The notes beneath the pieces are model-generated. The model saw only the letters and a program-made list of their open reading frames with translations, was not told the origin of the DNA and did not search any database. Made by a program: the position numbers and the translations under genes. Source: Myxococcus xanthus (GTDB lineage: Bacteria; Myxococcota; Myxococcia; Myxococcales; Myxococcaceae). From it: DNA of 64,000 bases. The DNA lies in contig NZ_CP017174.1 of assembly GCF_006402735.1 (NCBI RefSeq), forward strand, positions 9,252,448 through 9,316,447, given 5' to 3'. Below, piece by piece: positions 47,679 through 56,429 of this stretch (position 1 is its first letter; every line of letters starts with the position of its first letter).

Positions 47679-49469
47679 ATGAAACGATTCTTCATCGGCG
47701 CGCTGGCCTTCGTGGGCGCGCTGTCTGTCCTCTTCGTGGTGGGCCTCGTGGGCCTGATGCTGCTCGCGTCCGCGAGCAAGCCCGGGGTGCCCTCCAACCT
47801 CGTGCTCGAGCTGGACCTGGAAGACCCGCTGTCGGAGCACGGGGGAGGGGACTCGCTGGTGGGGGCCTTTGGCGAGGAACCCACCACGGTGCGTGACGTG
47901 GTGGAGGCGCTGGAGAAGGCCGGAGACGACGCGCGCGTGAAGTCCCTGCTGGTGCGCATCGGCCATCCGGGGACGCCGGCCGCCACGCAGGAGCTGCGCG
48001 ACGCGGTGAAGGCCTTCCGCGCCAAGGGCAAGAAGGCGGTGGCGTACTCCGACACCTTCGGCGAGCTGGGCAACAGCACGCTGGGCTACTACCTGGCGTC
48101 CGCCTTCGACGAAATCTACATCCAGCCGTCGGGCGACGTGAACATCAACGGGCTCGCCTTCGAGCTGCCCTTCGCGCGCGAGGCCTTCGCCAAGCTGGGC
48201 GTGACGCCTCACTACTTCGCCCGCTACGAGTACAAGAACGCCATCAACTCCTACACGGAGCAGGACTACACCGCGCCGCACCGCGAGGCCACCGAGGGCT
48301 TCACGAACAGCCTCTTCGGCCAGATTGTGCGCGGCATCGCCGCGGACCGCGGGCTGACGGAGGACGTCGTGCGCGGCCTCATCGACAAGGCGCCGCTGAT
48401 GGCGCAGGAGGCGGTGGAGGCGAAGCTGGTGACGGGCCTGCGCTACCGGGACGAGGTACTCGGCGGGCTGAAGGAGCAGGCCGGCGAGGGCGCGCGCTTC
48501 CTCTACGTGAAGAAGTACCTGGAGCGCGCCGGCAGGCCGAACGTGTCCGGGAACACCATTGCCCTGGTGTACGGCGTGGGCGAGGTGATGCGCGGGAAGA
48601 ACCAGTCCAACCCGCTGTCGGGTGGACAGTCCATGGGCGCGGAGAGCGTCGCCGCGGCGCTGCGCAAGGCCACCGAGGACTCGCGCGTGAAGGCCATTGT
48701 CTTCCGCGTGGACAGCCCGGGCGGCAGCTACGTGGCCAGCGACACCGTGCGCCGCGAGGTGCAGCGCGCGAAGGAGGCGGGCAAGCCCGTCATCGTCACC
48801 ATGGGCAGCTACGCCGCCAGCGGTGGCTACTTCGTCGCCATGGAGGCGGACCGCATCGTCGCGCATCCGGGCACGCTCACCGGCAGCATCGGCGTGTACG
48901 CGGGCAAGTTCGTCACGGCGGGCTTCTGGGAGAAGCTGGGTGTGAACTTCGACAGCGTGGCCGTGGGGAAGAACGCGGAGATGTTCGGCTCGGACGCGGA
49001 CTACACGCCGGAGCAGCAGGCCCGCATGGACGCGTCGCTGGACCGCATCTACGCGGACTTCACGACGCGCGCGGCGGCCAGCCGGAAGCTCCCGTTGGAG
49101 AAGCTGCAGTCGCTGGCCAAGGGCCGCGTGTGGACGGGCGAGGACGCCCTGGAGCACGGGCTGGTGGATGCGCTGGGCGGCTATCCGAAGGCGCTCGAGC
49201 TGGCGAAGGAGGCCGCGAAGCTGCCGGCCGATGCCCGCGTCAACGTGGAGGTGTACCCGCGCAAGAAGCCCGCGTCCGCGGTCCTCTCCGAGCTGCTGGG
49301 CCAGACGGGCGACAACAGCGAGGACGACGCCGCCTCCATCAGCGTCCTGTCCCCCTGGACCACCCTGGTGGCGGGCGTGCGCAAGGTGTACGCCGTGGGT
49401 GCGCGGATGGGTCTCTTCGAGGGCACGCGCGGCGAGCTCTACGCCCCTCTCCCCGAGGCAAGCTGGTAG
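47679..49469 (+). CDS. sppA: Signal peptide peptidase SppA, 67-kDa type
   Basis: ATG 47679 (AGGAG ten bases upstream) gives 596 residues with one N-terminal membrane helix. The catalytic dyad is recognisable: Lys186 in FARYEYKNAINSY and Ser381 in TMGSYAASGGYF. This is the long SppA form with two tandem domains, a membrane-bound serine protease that degrades cleaved signal peptides. It is divergent from the M16 peptidase. Confidence 0.93.
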   Translation: MKRFFIGALAFVGALSVLFVVGLVGLMLLASASKPGVPSNLVLELDLEDPLSEHGGGDSLVGAFGEEPTTVRDVVEALEKAGDDARVKSLLVRIGHPGTPAATQELRDAVKAFRAKGKKAVAYSDTFGELGNSTLGYYLASAFDEIYIQPSGDVNINGLAFELPFAREAFAKLGVTPHYFARYEYKNAINSYTEQDYTAPHREATEGFTNSLFGQIVRGIAADRGLTEDVVRGLIDKAPLMAQEAVEAKLVTGLRYRDEVLGGLKEQAGEGARFLYVKKYLERAGRPNVSGNTIALVYGVGEVMRGKNQSNPLSGGQSMGAESVAAALRKATEDSRVKAIVFRVDSPGGSYVASDTVRREVQRAKEAGKPVIVTMGSYAASGGYFVAMEADRIVAHPGTLTGSIGVYAGKFVTAGFWEKLGVNFDSVAVGKNAEMFGSDADYTPEQQARMDASLDRIYADFTTRAAASRKLPLEKLQSLAKGRVWTGEDALEHGLVDALGGYPKALELAKEAAKLPADARVNVEVYPRKKPASAVLSELLGQTGDNSEDDAASISVLSPWTTLVAGVRKVYAVGARMGLFEGTRGELYAPLPEASW

Positions 49470-49553
49470 CGCGTCCTCCCAGGACGCGGACGCGTGGCAC
49501 CGGGACGCTTCGGTGCCACGCCGCGCTGCTCGCGGCGTCCCTCCGGGGACGAC

Positions 49554-50147
49554 TCAGACTGACGCCGGCGGTTGCGGCACGTCCGGCAGCTGGGTGAGCG
49601 GGCGGCCGAACATGGAGTGGTAGCGCAGCTCCCGGGAGACACAGCGCTGCCTCCGCGTGTCGAAGACGAGGCACCGGTCCACCGGCCCCGCGTAGACGTG
49701 CAGTGAGACGGCGGGGCCTCTCGCCGCGGTGACGCGGTGGATGGGGGCCTCCGGGCAACGGAAGTCGACGAAGCCCGCGCCCACGGGGCCCACCATGACG
49801 GGAGGCCCCAGCCGGGCCGGCCCCGGTCCCAGGCCCCCGTCTTCCAGGGTGTAGTTCTCCAACACGAAGCCCCCGGACTGGACGCTGAACCAGCACTCCT
49901 GCCCGTCATGGTCGTGGATGGGGGAGAAGGTGCCCGCGTCCCAGCAGTTCAGCAGCACCTCCAACCTGGCATCCCGGTAGATGAGGTTGCGCGTGTAGCG
50001 CCCTCGCCGGAAGTGCAGGTAGGGCTGGAGGCTGGCCGGCTCCAGCACCAGGCCCGCCAGGCCTTCTCCCACGCCCTCCAGGCCCGGCATCCCGCCCGCC
50101 TTCTCCCGAAGAAGCTCCACCCATTCGCCCAGGCACATGGCGTTCAT
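49554..50147 (-). CDS. Type I cysteine dioxygenase-family protein
   Basis: From ATG 50147 the product is 197 residues, the normal CDO length. The iron site matches: His78-x-His80 in FSPIHDHDGQECWF and His137 in APIHRVT. Cys85 holds the place of the crosslinked cysteine, and Ser148-Leu-His150-Val-Tyr152 matches the Ser-His-Tyr triad. CDO oxidises cysteine to cysteine sulfinate. Related thiol dioxygenases cannot be excluded. Confidence 0.88.
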   Translation of the reverse strand: MNAMCLGEWVELLREKAGGMPGLEGVGEGLAGLVLEPASLQPYLHFRRGRYTRNLIYRDARLEVLLNCWDAGTFSPIHDHDGQECWFSVQSGGFVLENYTLEDGGLGPGPARLGPPVMVGPVGAGFVDFRCPEAPIHRVTAARGPAVSLHVYAGPVDRCLVFDTRRQRCVSRELRYHSMFGRPLTQLPDVPQPPASV

Positions 50148-50441
50148 GGGAGTGAAGCTAGGCAACGCTCCGACACGGTGCTTTCCGGCTTGTCGGGCGG
50201 AGGACGGCTCGACGCGTCGCAGCGCACGTGAGGACAGGTCGACCATCGAGTAGCAGACGCCCGCGCCCGGCGAGGGGGATGGGGCTCGGTCCCCACCTTG
50301 CAGGTGGCGCGGCGACGGAAGCGTCTGTCGCCTGCCGGGAAGCTCCCAGGCGAATGGAAGCGTAGAAGACATTGTGACTTTCCTGGACTCGGGCTGCCCC
50401 ACGGGGCTGGCGGCCAGGGCGGAAGGCGTGAGGGGGACGAG

Positions 50442-51683
50442 ATGAAGAAGCGACTGGGTGACATCCTGCTGGAGCGGGGTGTGGTGGACGCGTTGCAGCT
50501 CCACTCGGCGCTGGCGTACCAGCGCAAGTGGGGCGTGCCGTTGGGGCAGGTGGTGGTGGACCAGCGCTTCAGCACCGCGCAGCAGGTGTTGGAGGCCCTG
50601 GCCTTCCAGGCGGGGATGCAGACGGTGGACCTGGACGTCCAGCCGCCGGACGCGAGCCTGACCTGGCTGATTCCGGAGCGCGTAGCGGAGGCGCACCGGG
50701 TGGTGCCGCTGAAGCTGGAAGGGCAGGGGGGCCGGGACTCGGTGCTGGTGGTAGCCATCGCCGCACCCGCCAGTCTGGCGTCCCTGGACGCGGTGAAGAG
50801 CGTGTCCGGCAAGCCGCGCGTGGTGGCGAAGCTGGCGTCGGATGTGGCCATCCGCAGGGCCATTGGGCGGCTCTACCGAGGGGAGACGGGTGACGCGGCG
50901 CCCCGGCGGGCCGGTATGGAGAGCTTCTCGCTGCCGGAGGCGGACGAGAGCATGCCCATGGTGCTCGGCGGCAGCATGGCGGAGCTGACGAACATGGAGG
51001 CTCCTGGCGGTGAGGATGGGCTGCCGCTGCTGGGCTCGCTGGAGGAGGTTGTCGTCCAGGCGCAGGCGGTGCCCGCGGAGATGAGGCGGCTGGTGCAGGC
51101 CATCCGCACCATGCCCGAGCCGCTGGCCGCTGTCGCGCAACCGCTGCCCCTGGAGGCAGGGCGCTCCGAACAAGCCGCGACGCCCGCCACGACGGAGGGC
51201 TTGCACCTGGCGCATGTCTCGCGGCCTGGGTCCACGAAGGCGCCGTTCTCCGCGCGCGCCATGCAGCTCACGGTCGGAACGCGGAACCACGTCCCCACGG
51301 CGTTGCCCGTGCTCACGGCCGCGCAGCCGGTGCCCATGGCTCAGGTCCTGGTGTACGGCTGGGGTGAGGAGGCCACCACCGGGCTGGTGCGAGTGATGTC
51401 CGAGGCGGGCCTGCGGGCTCGAGTCACAAGCACGGAGGAGCTACTCGCGGCGAACGCGGCCCAGGTCGTGGTAGCGCCGCTGCCGTCGATGGAGGCGCTG
51501 CCGCGTCAGGTCCACGCGCAGGTACTGGTCGCGGGCAAGATGCCGGAACAGGACCTGCCTCGCGCCCAGGCGGTGGGGGCCCGCGGCTTCCTCGCCGCTC
51601 CGGTGGATCCGGATCTCCTCCTGCGCGCGGTGCGGCGGCTGGCGCGCCCCGCTGGTGACGCGGACCTCAAGCGCGCCAGCTGA
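50442..51683 (+). CDS. MshEN-domain protein with a C-terminal receiver-like domain
   Basis: The 413-residue product (ATG 50442, GAGGGGG upstream) begins KKRLGDILLERGVVDALQLHSAL, a GspE N-terminal/MshEN-like domain, which in related proteins can bind cyclic di-GMP. A long low-complexity linker follows. The last ~110 residues (VLVYGWGEEATTGLVRVMSEAGLRARV...) have the fold pattern of a response-regulator receiver, but the place of the phospho-accepting Asp is not obvious, so it may be a pseudo-receiver. Confidence 0.75.
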   Translation: MKKRLGDILLERGVVDALQLHSALAYQRKWGVPLGQVVVDQRFSTAQQVLEALAFQAGMQTVDLDVQPPDASLTWLIPERVAEAHRVVPLKLEGQGGRDSVLVVAIAAPASLASLDAVKSVSGKPRVVAKLASDVAIRRAIGRLYRGETGDAAPRRAGMESFSLPEADESMPMVLGGSMAELTNMEAPGGEDGLPLLGSLEEVVVQAQAVPAEMRRLVQAIRTMPEPLAAVAQPLPLEAGRSEQAATPATTEGLHLAHVSRPGSTKAPFSARAMQLTVGTRNHVPTALPVLTAAQPVPMAQVLVYGWGEEATTGLVRVMSEAGLRARVTSTEELLAANAAQVVVAPLPSMEALPRQVHAQVLVAGKMPEQDLPRAQAVGARGFLAAPVDPDLLLRAVRRLARPAGDADLKRAS

Positions 51684-51685
51684 GG

Positions 51686-51865
51686 GACAGGAAGAACCAC
51701 CACGGCAGCAAGTCGAAGCGGGGCGCCGAGGTGGCGGCGCTCTTCTACTCGCTCATCGAGACGGCACGCCTGCGCGGCGAAGAGCCGGGCCACGACATCC
51801 AGCGTGCTGCGCTGGCTGCCATTCAGAACCCGGAAGCCGTCACGCTCCCCCAGAGCCAGGACAGA
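51686..51865 (+). pseudogene. IS66-family transposase C-terminal remnant
   Basis: An in-frame fragment reads RKNHHGSKSKRGAEVAALFYSLIETARL... ending PEAVTLPQ, which matches the end of IS66 transposases. The frame is cut off from any start, and no inverted repeats or partner genes remain. It marks an old insertion next to the MshEN gene. Confidence 0.75.
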
Positions 51866-52043
51866 CATTCGCGCCCGCCAGACTCCCCTGCCAGGTCAGG
51901 CCTGCACCGGCACGGGACACGGCGAACAGATGCCTCGTTTCAACCGCTTCGCCCCAGCTCCGCGACGGTGAACGACGGCTCGGACGACATCCGCAGGCAC
52001 TGAGTGAACAAGTCATCGCGCCGCACCACCTTCATCCAGCCGC

Positions 52044-52073
52044 TTGACAGGTAAGCATCTCCTTACGCATTAT
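52044..52073 (+). promoter_or_regulatory. Promoter and likely ArsR operator of the regulator operon
   Basis: -35 TTGACA (52044-52049) and -10 CATTAT (52068-52073), 18-bp spacer. An inverted repeat GTAAG-n6-CTTAC (about 52050-52065) lies between them, where an ArsR-type repressor would block polymerase. The leader to the ATG at 52083 is very short. Confidence 0.6.
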
Positions 52074-52082
52074 CAGTACACG

Positions 52083-52409
52083 ATGATGCACACCGAGCCA
52101 GGGGTGTTCGGAGCGATCAGCCATCCGGCGCGGCGCCGCATGCTCGACCTGCTGGTCGACGGCGACCGCCCGGTGAATTCAATCGCCGAGAACTTCGAGA
52201 TGAGCCGCCCGGCGGTGTCACAGCACCTGCGCGTGCTGCTCGATGCGGGCCTCGTCACCGAGCAACGGCACGGCAGGGAACGGCGGTACCGCCTCGTGCC
52301 GGAGCGACTGGAGCCGGTACGCGACTGGATTGCTCACTACGAGCGGTTCTGGGACGACAACTTCGCCCGCCTGCGGCGGCACCTTGAGAAAGGCGACAAG
52401 CAGCAATGA
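52083..52409 (+). CDS. ArsR-family winged-helix transcription repressor
   Basis: The 108-residue product from ATG 52083 (ATGATG) contains the ArsR winged helix-turn-helix: ISHPARRRMLDLL, FEMSRPAVSQHLRVLLDAGL and ERRYRL. No Cys/His metal site is evident, so it fits the non-metal branch often paired with SRPBCC proteins. The next gene overlaps by ATGA, so the regulator and AHSA1-type protein are coupled. An operator-like repeat lies in its promoter, suggesting autoregulation. Confidence 0.9.
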   Translation: MMHTEPGVFGAISHPARRRMLDLLVDGDRPVNSIAENFEMSRPAVSQHLRVLLDAGLVTEQRHGRERRYRLVPERLEPVRDWIAHYERFWDDNFARLRRHLEKGDKQQ

Positions 52410-52846
52410 CGACAAAGACAATCCGACGGGAGCTGAAGTTCACCCAGTCGCCCGCCGTCGTGTGGCGCGCGCTCGCGACCAGCGAGGCGCTCGCTGACTG
52501 GATGTACCCGAACGACTTCGAGCCGCGCGTCGGGCATCGCTTCACCTTCCGCGTGCCTCCGGACCCTCGGGCCCAATTCGATGGACTCGTCGTGCAATGC
52601 GAGGTGCTCCGGTGCGCGCCTCCGTCCGAGCTCGAGTTCACGTGGGTCGTTGGCGAAGGCTGGCTGGATACCCGCGTCAGCTACCGCCTCGAAGCCGATG
52701 GCGATGGGACGCGCGTGCTCTTCGAGCACTCCGGCTTCAAGGAGGACCAGGCGTTCCACGGCGCCGAGTACGGCTGGAAGATGATGCACGGAAAGCTCGC
52801 CAAGACACTCGAGAAGGCGTCGAACAACCCGGCCCTCAAGGCCTGA
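52406..52846 (+). CDS. SRPBCC/AHSA1-family ligand-binding protein
   Basis: The 146-residue product starts in an ATGA overlap with the ArsR gene. It has the START/Bet v1-like AHSA1 pattern (REL..FTQSPAVVWRALATSEALADWMYP, PPSELEFTWV, GDGTRVLFEHSGF). ArsR-AHSA1 pairs are common, with the regulator repressing the binding-protein gene. Ligand unknown. Confidence 0.88.
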   Translation: MTTKTIRRELKFTQSPAVVWRALATSEALADWMYPNDFEPRVGHRFTFRVPPDPRAQFDGLVVQCEVLRCAPPSELEFTWVVGEGWLDTRVSYRLEADGDGTRVLFEHSGFKEDQAFHGAEYGWKMMHGKLAKTLEKASNNPALKA

Positions 52847-52863
52847 ACACCGAGCCCCCACCC

Positions 52864-53250
52864 ATGAACATCGTCTTCTGGATTCTTCAGGCCGTCCTCG
52901 CGCTGCTGTTTCTCGCGGGCGGGTCGTACAAGGCGTTCTCGTTCCAGCAGCTCTCGAGCCAGTTCAGCGAGGTCCCCCTCGGGGCCTGGCGGGCGCTCGG
53001 CTTCCTTGAGATGGCCGGTGGCGTGCTGCTCATCATCCCGGCGGCGTTCAAGTGGATGCCCAGCCTCACCGCGCACGCGGCCGCGGTGCTCACGTTCGAG
53101 ACGTTCGCGCTCGCCGTGCTGTACGCGCGTCATTCAACGAAGATGACGCCCGAGAACCCGATGCTCTGGTCGCTCGTGATGGGTGTGCTGATCGCCTTCG
53201 TGGCGTACGGCCGCTACATCCTCAATCCGGTGGTGGCAGCCGCCGCGTGA
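52864..53250 (+). CDS. DoxX-family membrane protein
   Basis: A 128-residue product with four membrane helices and the DoxX pattern (FWILQAVLALLFLAGGSYKAF..., a GxLLIIPA helix, NPMLW). It follows the AHSA1 gene by 17 bp, so the three form one operon. Some DoxX proteins take part in quinone or thiosulfate redox, others are structural; function here unknown. Confidence 0.85.
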   Translation: MNIVFWILQAVLALLFLAGGSYKAFSFQQLSSQFSEVPLGAWRALGFLEMAGGVLLIIPAAFKWMPSLTAHAAAVLTFETFALAVLYARHSTKMTPENPMLWSLVMGVLIAFVAYGRYILNPVVAAAA

Positions 53251-53310
53251 CGCAATGACGGACGATGCCCGCGACATCGCCCGTGAACCCAGCGCGGGCG
53301 CCAACGCGCA

Positions 53311-53916
53311 TCACGGAACAGCCGCCAGCAGAGAGGGCTTCTCGGAGCCCTCGGGCAGCCACAACGAGCCCAGCTCCAGCGTCGAGGACGGGAAGGGGTC
53401 GGCACGCACCAGCGAGTCATCCTCGTAGCTTCCCGTCAGCAGCCAGCCCCGCTTGACGCGCTGGTACACCTCCAGCGTGCGCGCGGCGGGGTCCACCAGC
53501 CACACGTGAGACACGCCCGCTCGAGCGTAGAGCGGCAGCTTGCGCGCGCGGTCCAACGCGGCGGTGGAGGGCGTCAGCACCTCGCAGACCCAGTCTGGCA
53601 CCAGCGTGAGGAAGGGGACGTCCGGCTCGAAGGGGACGTCCACGCGCTCGCGGCGCCAGCCGGCCATGTCCGGAACGAGCATGTCGTGACCGAGGTGCAG
53701 CTCGGGCGCGCGCAGGAAGCACCAGCGGCCACTGCCGCCACGACGCTTGTCGAGCTGCTCCCCCAGCTCCACGCCCAGCATGAAGGCCGCGCGCGTCTGC
53801 GCGGCAGTGGGACGAGGCGAGGCGACCAGCTCCTCGTCCAGAATCTCCCCCACCCAGCCCGAGGGCAGGGCCGAGAGCATCGAATGGTTCGCCAGGGGGA
53901 TGATGCCTTCAATCAC
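53311..53916 (-). CDS. Uma2-family endonuclease-like protein
   Basis: From GTG 53916 (GGAGG upstream) the product is 201 residues. The restriction-endonuclease-like core is present: LRAPELHLGHDMLVPDMAGW (catalytic Asp) and LVPDWVCEVLTPSTA (E-x-L), as in Uma2/DUF820 proteins, which are common in myxobacteria and cyanobacteria. No partner genes are adjacent. Function unknown beyond the fold. Confidence 0.85.
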   Translation of the reverse strand: MIEGIIPLANHSMLSALPSGWVGEILDEELVASPRPTAAQTRAAFMLGVELGEQLDKRRGGSGRWCFLRAPELHLGHDMLVPDMAGWRRERVDVPFEPDVPFLTLVPDWVCEVLTPSTAALDRARKLPLYARAGVSHVWLVDPAARTLEVYQRVKRGWLLTGSYEDDSLVRADPFPSSTLELGSLWLPEGSEKPSLLAAVP

Positions 53917-53992
53917 AGCGCCTCCGAGAATCACCGGTTGAGGCGGGCATTCTAGGGGGCCGTCTGACACGTCCTCCGCTCGACGGAAGGCG

Positions 53993-55321
53993 TCATTTCC
54001 CGATGCAGAAACGCTGGAAGATTGCGTCCAGCAGGGCCTCCGAAACCACGGTACCGGACACTTCGCCGAGCGCCTCCAGCGCGAGTCCCACTTCACCAGA
54101 GACGACTTCCAGGGTGGACACGCGCGAGGCACTCACCGCGCGGCCCAGCGCCTCGGACGCGCGACGCAGGGCATCGGCGTGACGCTCGGAGACGAGCGCC
54201 ACCGCGGAGGGCGTGCCACCGCCCCACAGTCGCCCGAGCATGTCGGAACGAAGCGCGTCCACACCTTCACCGGTGAGGCCACTCACGCGCTGGCGCGGTG
54301 AGCTTGGCGCTTCCGTCACGTCGCACTTGCCGTCCACCACCAGCACGGGCGTGCCACCCGCGTCACGCGTCCACGCGTCGGCGTCCGCTTGCGTGACACC
54401 CGGCGGCAGCACGAGCACGGCCAGGTCCACGCCGGAGAGCAGCTCACGCGTGCGGGCAATGCCCAGCGCCTCGACGCGCCCCGGCGTCTCCCGCAGTCCC
54501 GCCGTGTCGAAGAGCGTCACCGCCAGCCCGTCCCATTCGACACGGGCCTCTAGCGCATCGCGCGTGGTGCCCGGCTCGTCATCCACCAGCGCGCGGGACT
54601 CGCCCACCAGCCGGTTGAACAGCGTGGACTTGCCCGCGTTGACGGGACCGAACAGCGCCACACGCGCGCCCCGGCGCACCAACCGGCCCCGCCCGGCCTC
54701 GGACAACAGCGTCTCCGCCTGAGCGCGCAGCGCGGTGACGCGCTCACCCACGTCCTCATCCGCGCCCTCTGCTTCATCGGGGAAGCTGAGCACGCCCTCC
54801 ATGTCCGCATGCAGCGCGCGCAGCGGATCCTCCAGCGCCTGCACACGCGAGGCGAGCACACCGGAGAGTCCCGCGGCAGCAGCACGCACCGCGGCCTCCG
54901 AGTCCGCCGCCACCAGGTCCGCCACCGCCTCCGCGCGCGTGAGGTCCAACCGCCCGTTGAGGAACGCGCGACGCGTGAACTCACCCGGCGCGGCGTGGCG
55001 CACACGCGCGTCCTCCAGCGCCCGAGCCAGCAGCAACCGCAAGAGCCGCGGACTGCCGTGCGCCTGCAGCTCCACCACGTCCTCGCCCGTGAAGGACTGA
55101 GGCCCACGGAAGTAGAGGAAGAGGCCCTCATCGAGCGAGCGGCCCTCCGCGTCCACGAAGGACGCGAGGTACGCATGGCGCGGCGTGGGCTGCGCGGGCA
55201 CACCCGGGGCCAGCAGCCGGCCCACATCCAGGGCCTCGGGGCCCGACAGCCGGAGGATGCCCACGGCGCCCGCGGCAGGTGCGGTGGCCAGGGCGGCGAT
55301 GGTCATGGAAGAAGACGTCAT
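53993..55321 (-). CDS. mnmE: tRNA modification GTPase MnmE (TrmE)
   Basis: The 442-residue product (ATG 55321; ATG 55306 alternative) has the N-terminal tetrahydrofolate-binding start AALATAPAAGAVGILRLSGP and the GTPase motifs GPVNAGKSTLFNRL (P loop) and LFDTAGLRE (G3). The C-terminal signature FCIGK supplies the catalytic cysteine for cmnm5 modification. It works with MnmG, encoded 13 kb to the left. It is the last gene of the rpmH operon. Confidence 0.96.
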   Translation of the reverse strand: MTSSSMTIAALATAPAAGAVGILRLSGPEALDVGRLLAPGVPAQPTPRHAYLASFVDAEGRSLDEGLFLYFRGPQSFTGEDVVELQAHGSPRLLRLLLARALEDARVRHAAPGEFTRRAFLNGRLDLTRAEAVADLVAADSEAAVRAAAAGLSGVLASRVQALEDPLRALHADMEGVLSFPDEAEGADEDVGERVTALRAQAETLLSEAGRGRLVRRGARVALFGPVNAGKSTLFNRLVGESRALVDDEPGTTRDALEARVEWDGLAVTLFDTAGLRETPGRVEALGIARTRELLSGVDLAVLVLPPGVTQADADAWTRDAGGTPVLVVDGKCDVTEAPSSPRQRVSGLTGEGVDALRSDMLGRLWGGGTPSAVALVSERHADALRRASEALGRAVSASRVSTLEVVSGEVGLALEALGEVSGTVVSEALLDAIFQRFCIGK

Positions 55322-55370
55322 ACGCGGCCGGTGGAGCGCATCCACCCTGAACAGCGCGGGCCCCGCTGAT

Positions 55371-55598
55371 TCAGCGGGCGCCCATGGGAGGCGTGGAGCC
55401 GCGGGCGGCCTTCTCCACGGCCTCACGGTTCTCCTCGATGTACCGCTCCACCGCCTCGTCCTCGAGCTCCAAATCTCGCAGGACGCCCGGGTAGACGAAA
55501 CGGAACGCGGGGGACTCCTCGTCCCCGCGAAGGCGGAAGCTCATCTTGAGCACCGCCGCGCCGTACAGCTTGTCCTTGAGAGCTTTCGCCTTGCCCAT
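55371..55598 (-). CDS. Small conserved hypothetical protein between jag and mnmE
   Basis: A 75-residue product (ATG 55598). It is basic at the N-terminus (GKAKALKDKLYGAAVLKM) and acidic later (LELEDEAVERYIEE). It lies inside the tight rpmH-to-mnmE operon, which suggests a link to envelope or translation functions, but no domain is recognised. Confidence 0.7.
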   Translation of the reverse strand: MGKAKALKDKLYGAAVLKMSFRLRGDEESPAFRFVYPGVLRDLELEDEAVERYIEENREAVEKAARGSTPPMGAR

Positions 55599-55646
55599 CC
55601 CTCGTCTCGCTTCGGGAGCCTCGGCGCGCGCGGCGCGCCCAGCGGC

Positions 55647-56429
55647 TCACGCGTCGAAGTCGTCCTCATCGTCCGGCAGCATGCTCCGCTTGGGAAGCGG
55701 GGCGGGCTTGTCCGGAGTGAACACCACGCGGCGGTTTCGGCCCTCGCCTTCCGCCGCCACCTTCACGCCACCCACTCCTTCTACTGACGTGAGGACGCGC
55801 GCGCGGTCTTCAAGCTTCATGGCGGCAATCGCGTAGAAGCGGCCCAGGCTGCCCGACTTCTCCGCGAGCTGTCTGACGGCCGCCATCAGCGCGGCATCCT
55901 CTTCCACCGCCACCGAGCGCTCATCCCCCTCGCCCTTGCTGGCGGGAGCAGCCTTGGCGGCGGACGCCTGCGCACCTCGCTGGCCTCCCTTCGCCGGAGC
56001 AGGCGCTGGCGCCTGGGCCGCCGCGGCACGGGGCGCGGCGGGGGAGGGGGCGGGCGCGGCCGGAGCCGCGGCTTGAGCCGCCGCGGCCTGGGGCTCACGG
56101 CGCTGCCGGGGCTCCGGATGCACACCCGCACCCAGCATCACCCAGCGCCGGTCAGCGCCAGGGCGATGCAGCATCTTGTTCAACAGGAACTGGAGCGAGT
56201 CCACCACCTGACTGCGCCGTCCCACCTCCACGCCAGGAGGCGGTGCGGGCTCGAAGTGGAGCGCCACCGACAGGCTGCCGTCGGCGGCGTCCTTCATGTC
56301 CAGCCGCGCCGGGAAGCCCATCAGCCCGAGGATGTCGCCGAGGAGCTTCTCCACACGGCCCCGGAACTCTCCGGACGAATCGCCGGAGGCCGGGGTGGAC
56401 GGCGTCTGCTGGGGAACCTGCTCGCTCAC
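55647..56429 (-). CDS. jag: Jag/KhpB-type RNA-binding protein (SpoIIIJ-associated)
   Basis: GTG 56429 overlaps the yidC stop (GTGA), giving 260 residues. An N-terminal Jag-type region (EKLLGDILGLMGFPARLDMKD) is followed by a KH-like domain (SQVVDSLQFLLNKMLHR), an Ala/Pro linker and a C-terminal R3H-like region (EDRARVLTSVEGVGGV). Jag binds RNA together with KhpA-type partners. Coupling to yidC is the classical arrangement. Confidence 0.9.
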   Translation of the reverse strand: MSEQVPQQTPSTPASGDSSGEFRGRVEKLLGDILGLMGFPARLDMKDAADGSLSVALHFEPAPPPGVEVGRRSQVVDSLQFLLNKMLHRPGADRRWVMLGAGVHPEPRQRREPQAAAAQAAAPAAPAPSPAAPRAAAAQAPAPAPAKGGQRGAQASAAKAAPASKGEGDERSVAVEEDAALMAAVRQLAEKSGSLGRFYAIAAMKLEDRARVLTSVEGVGGVKVAAEGEGRNRRVVFTPDKPAPLPKRSMLPDDEDDFDA

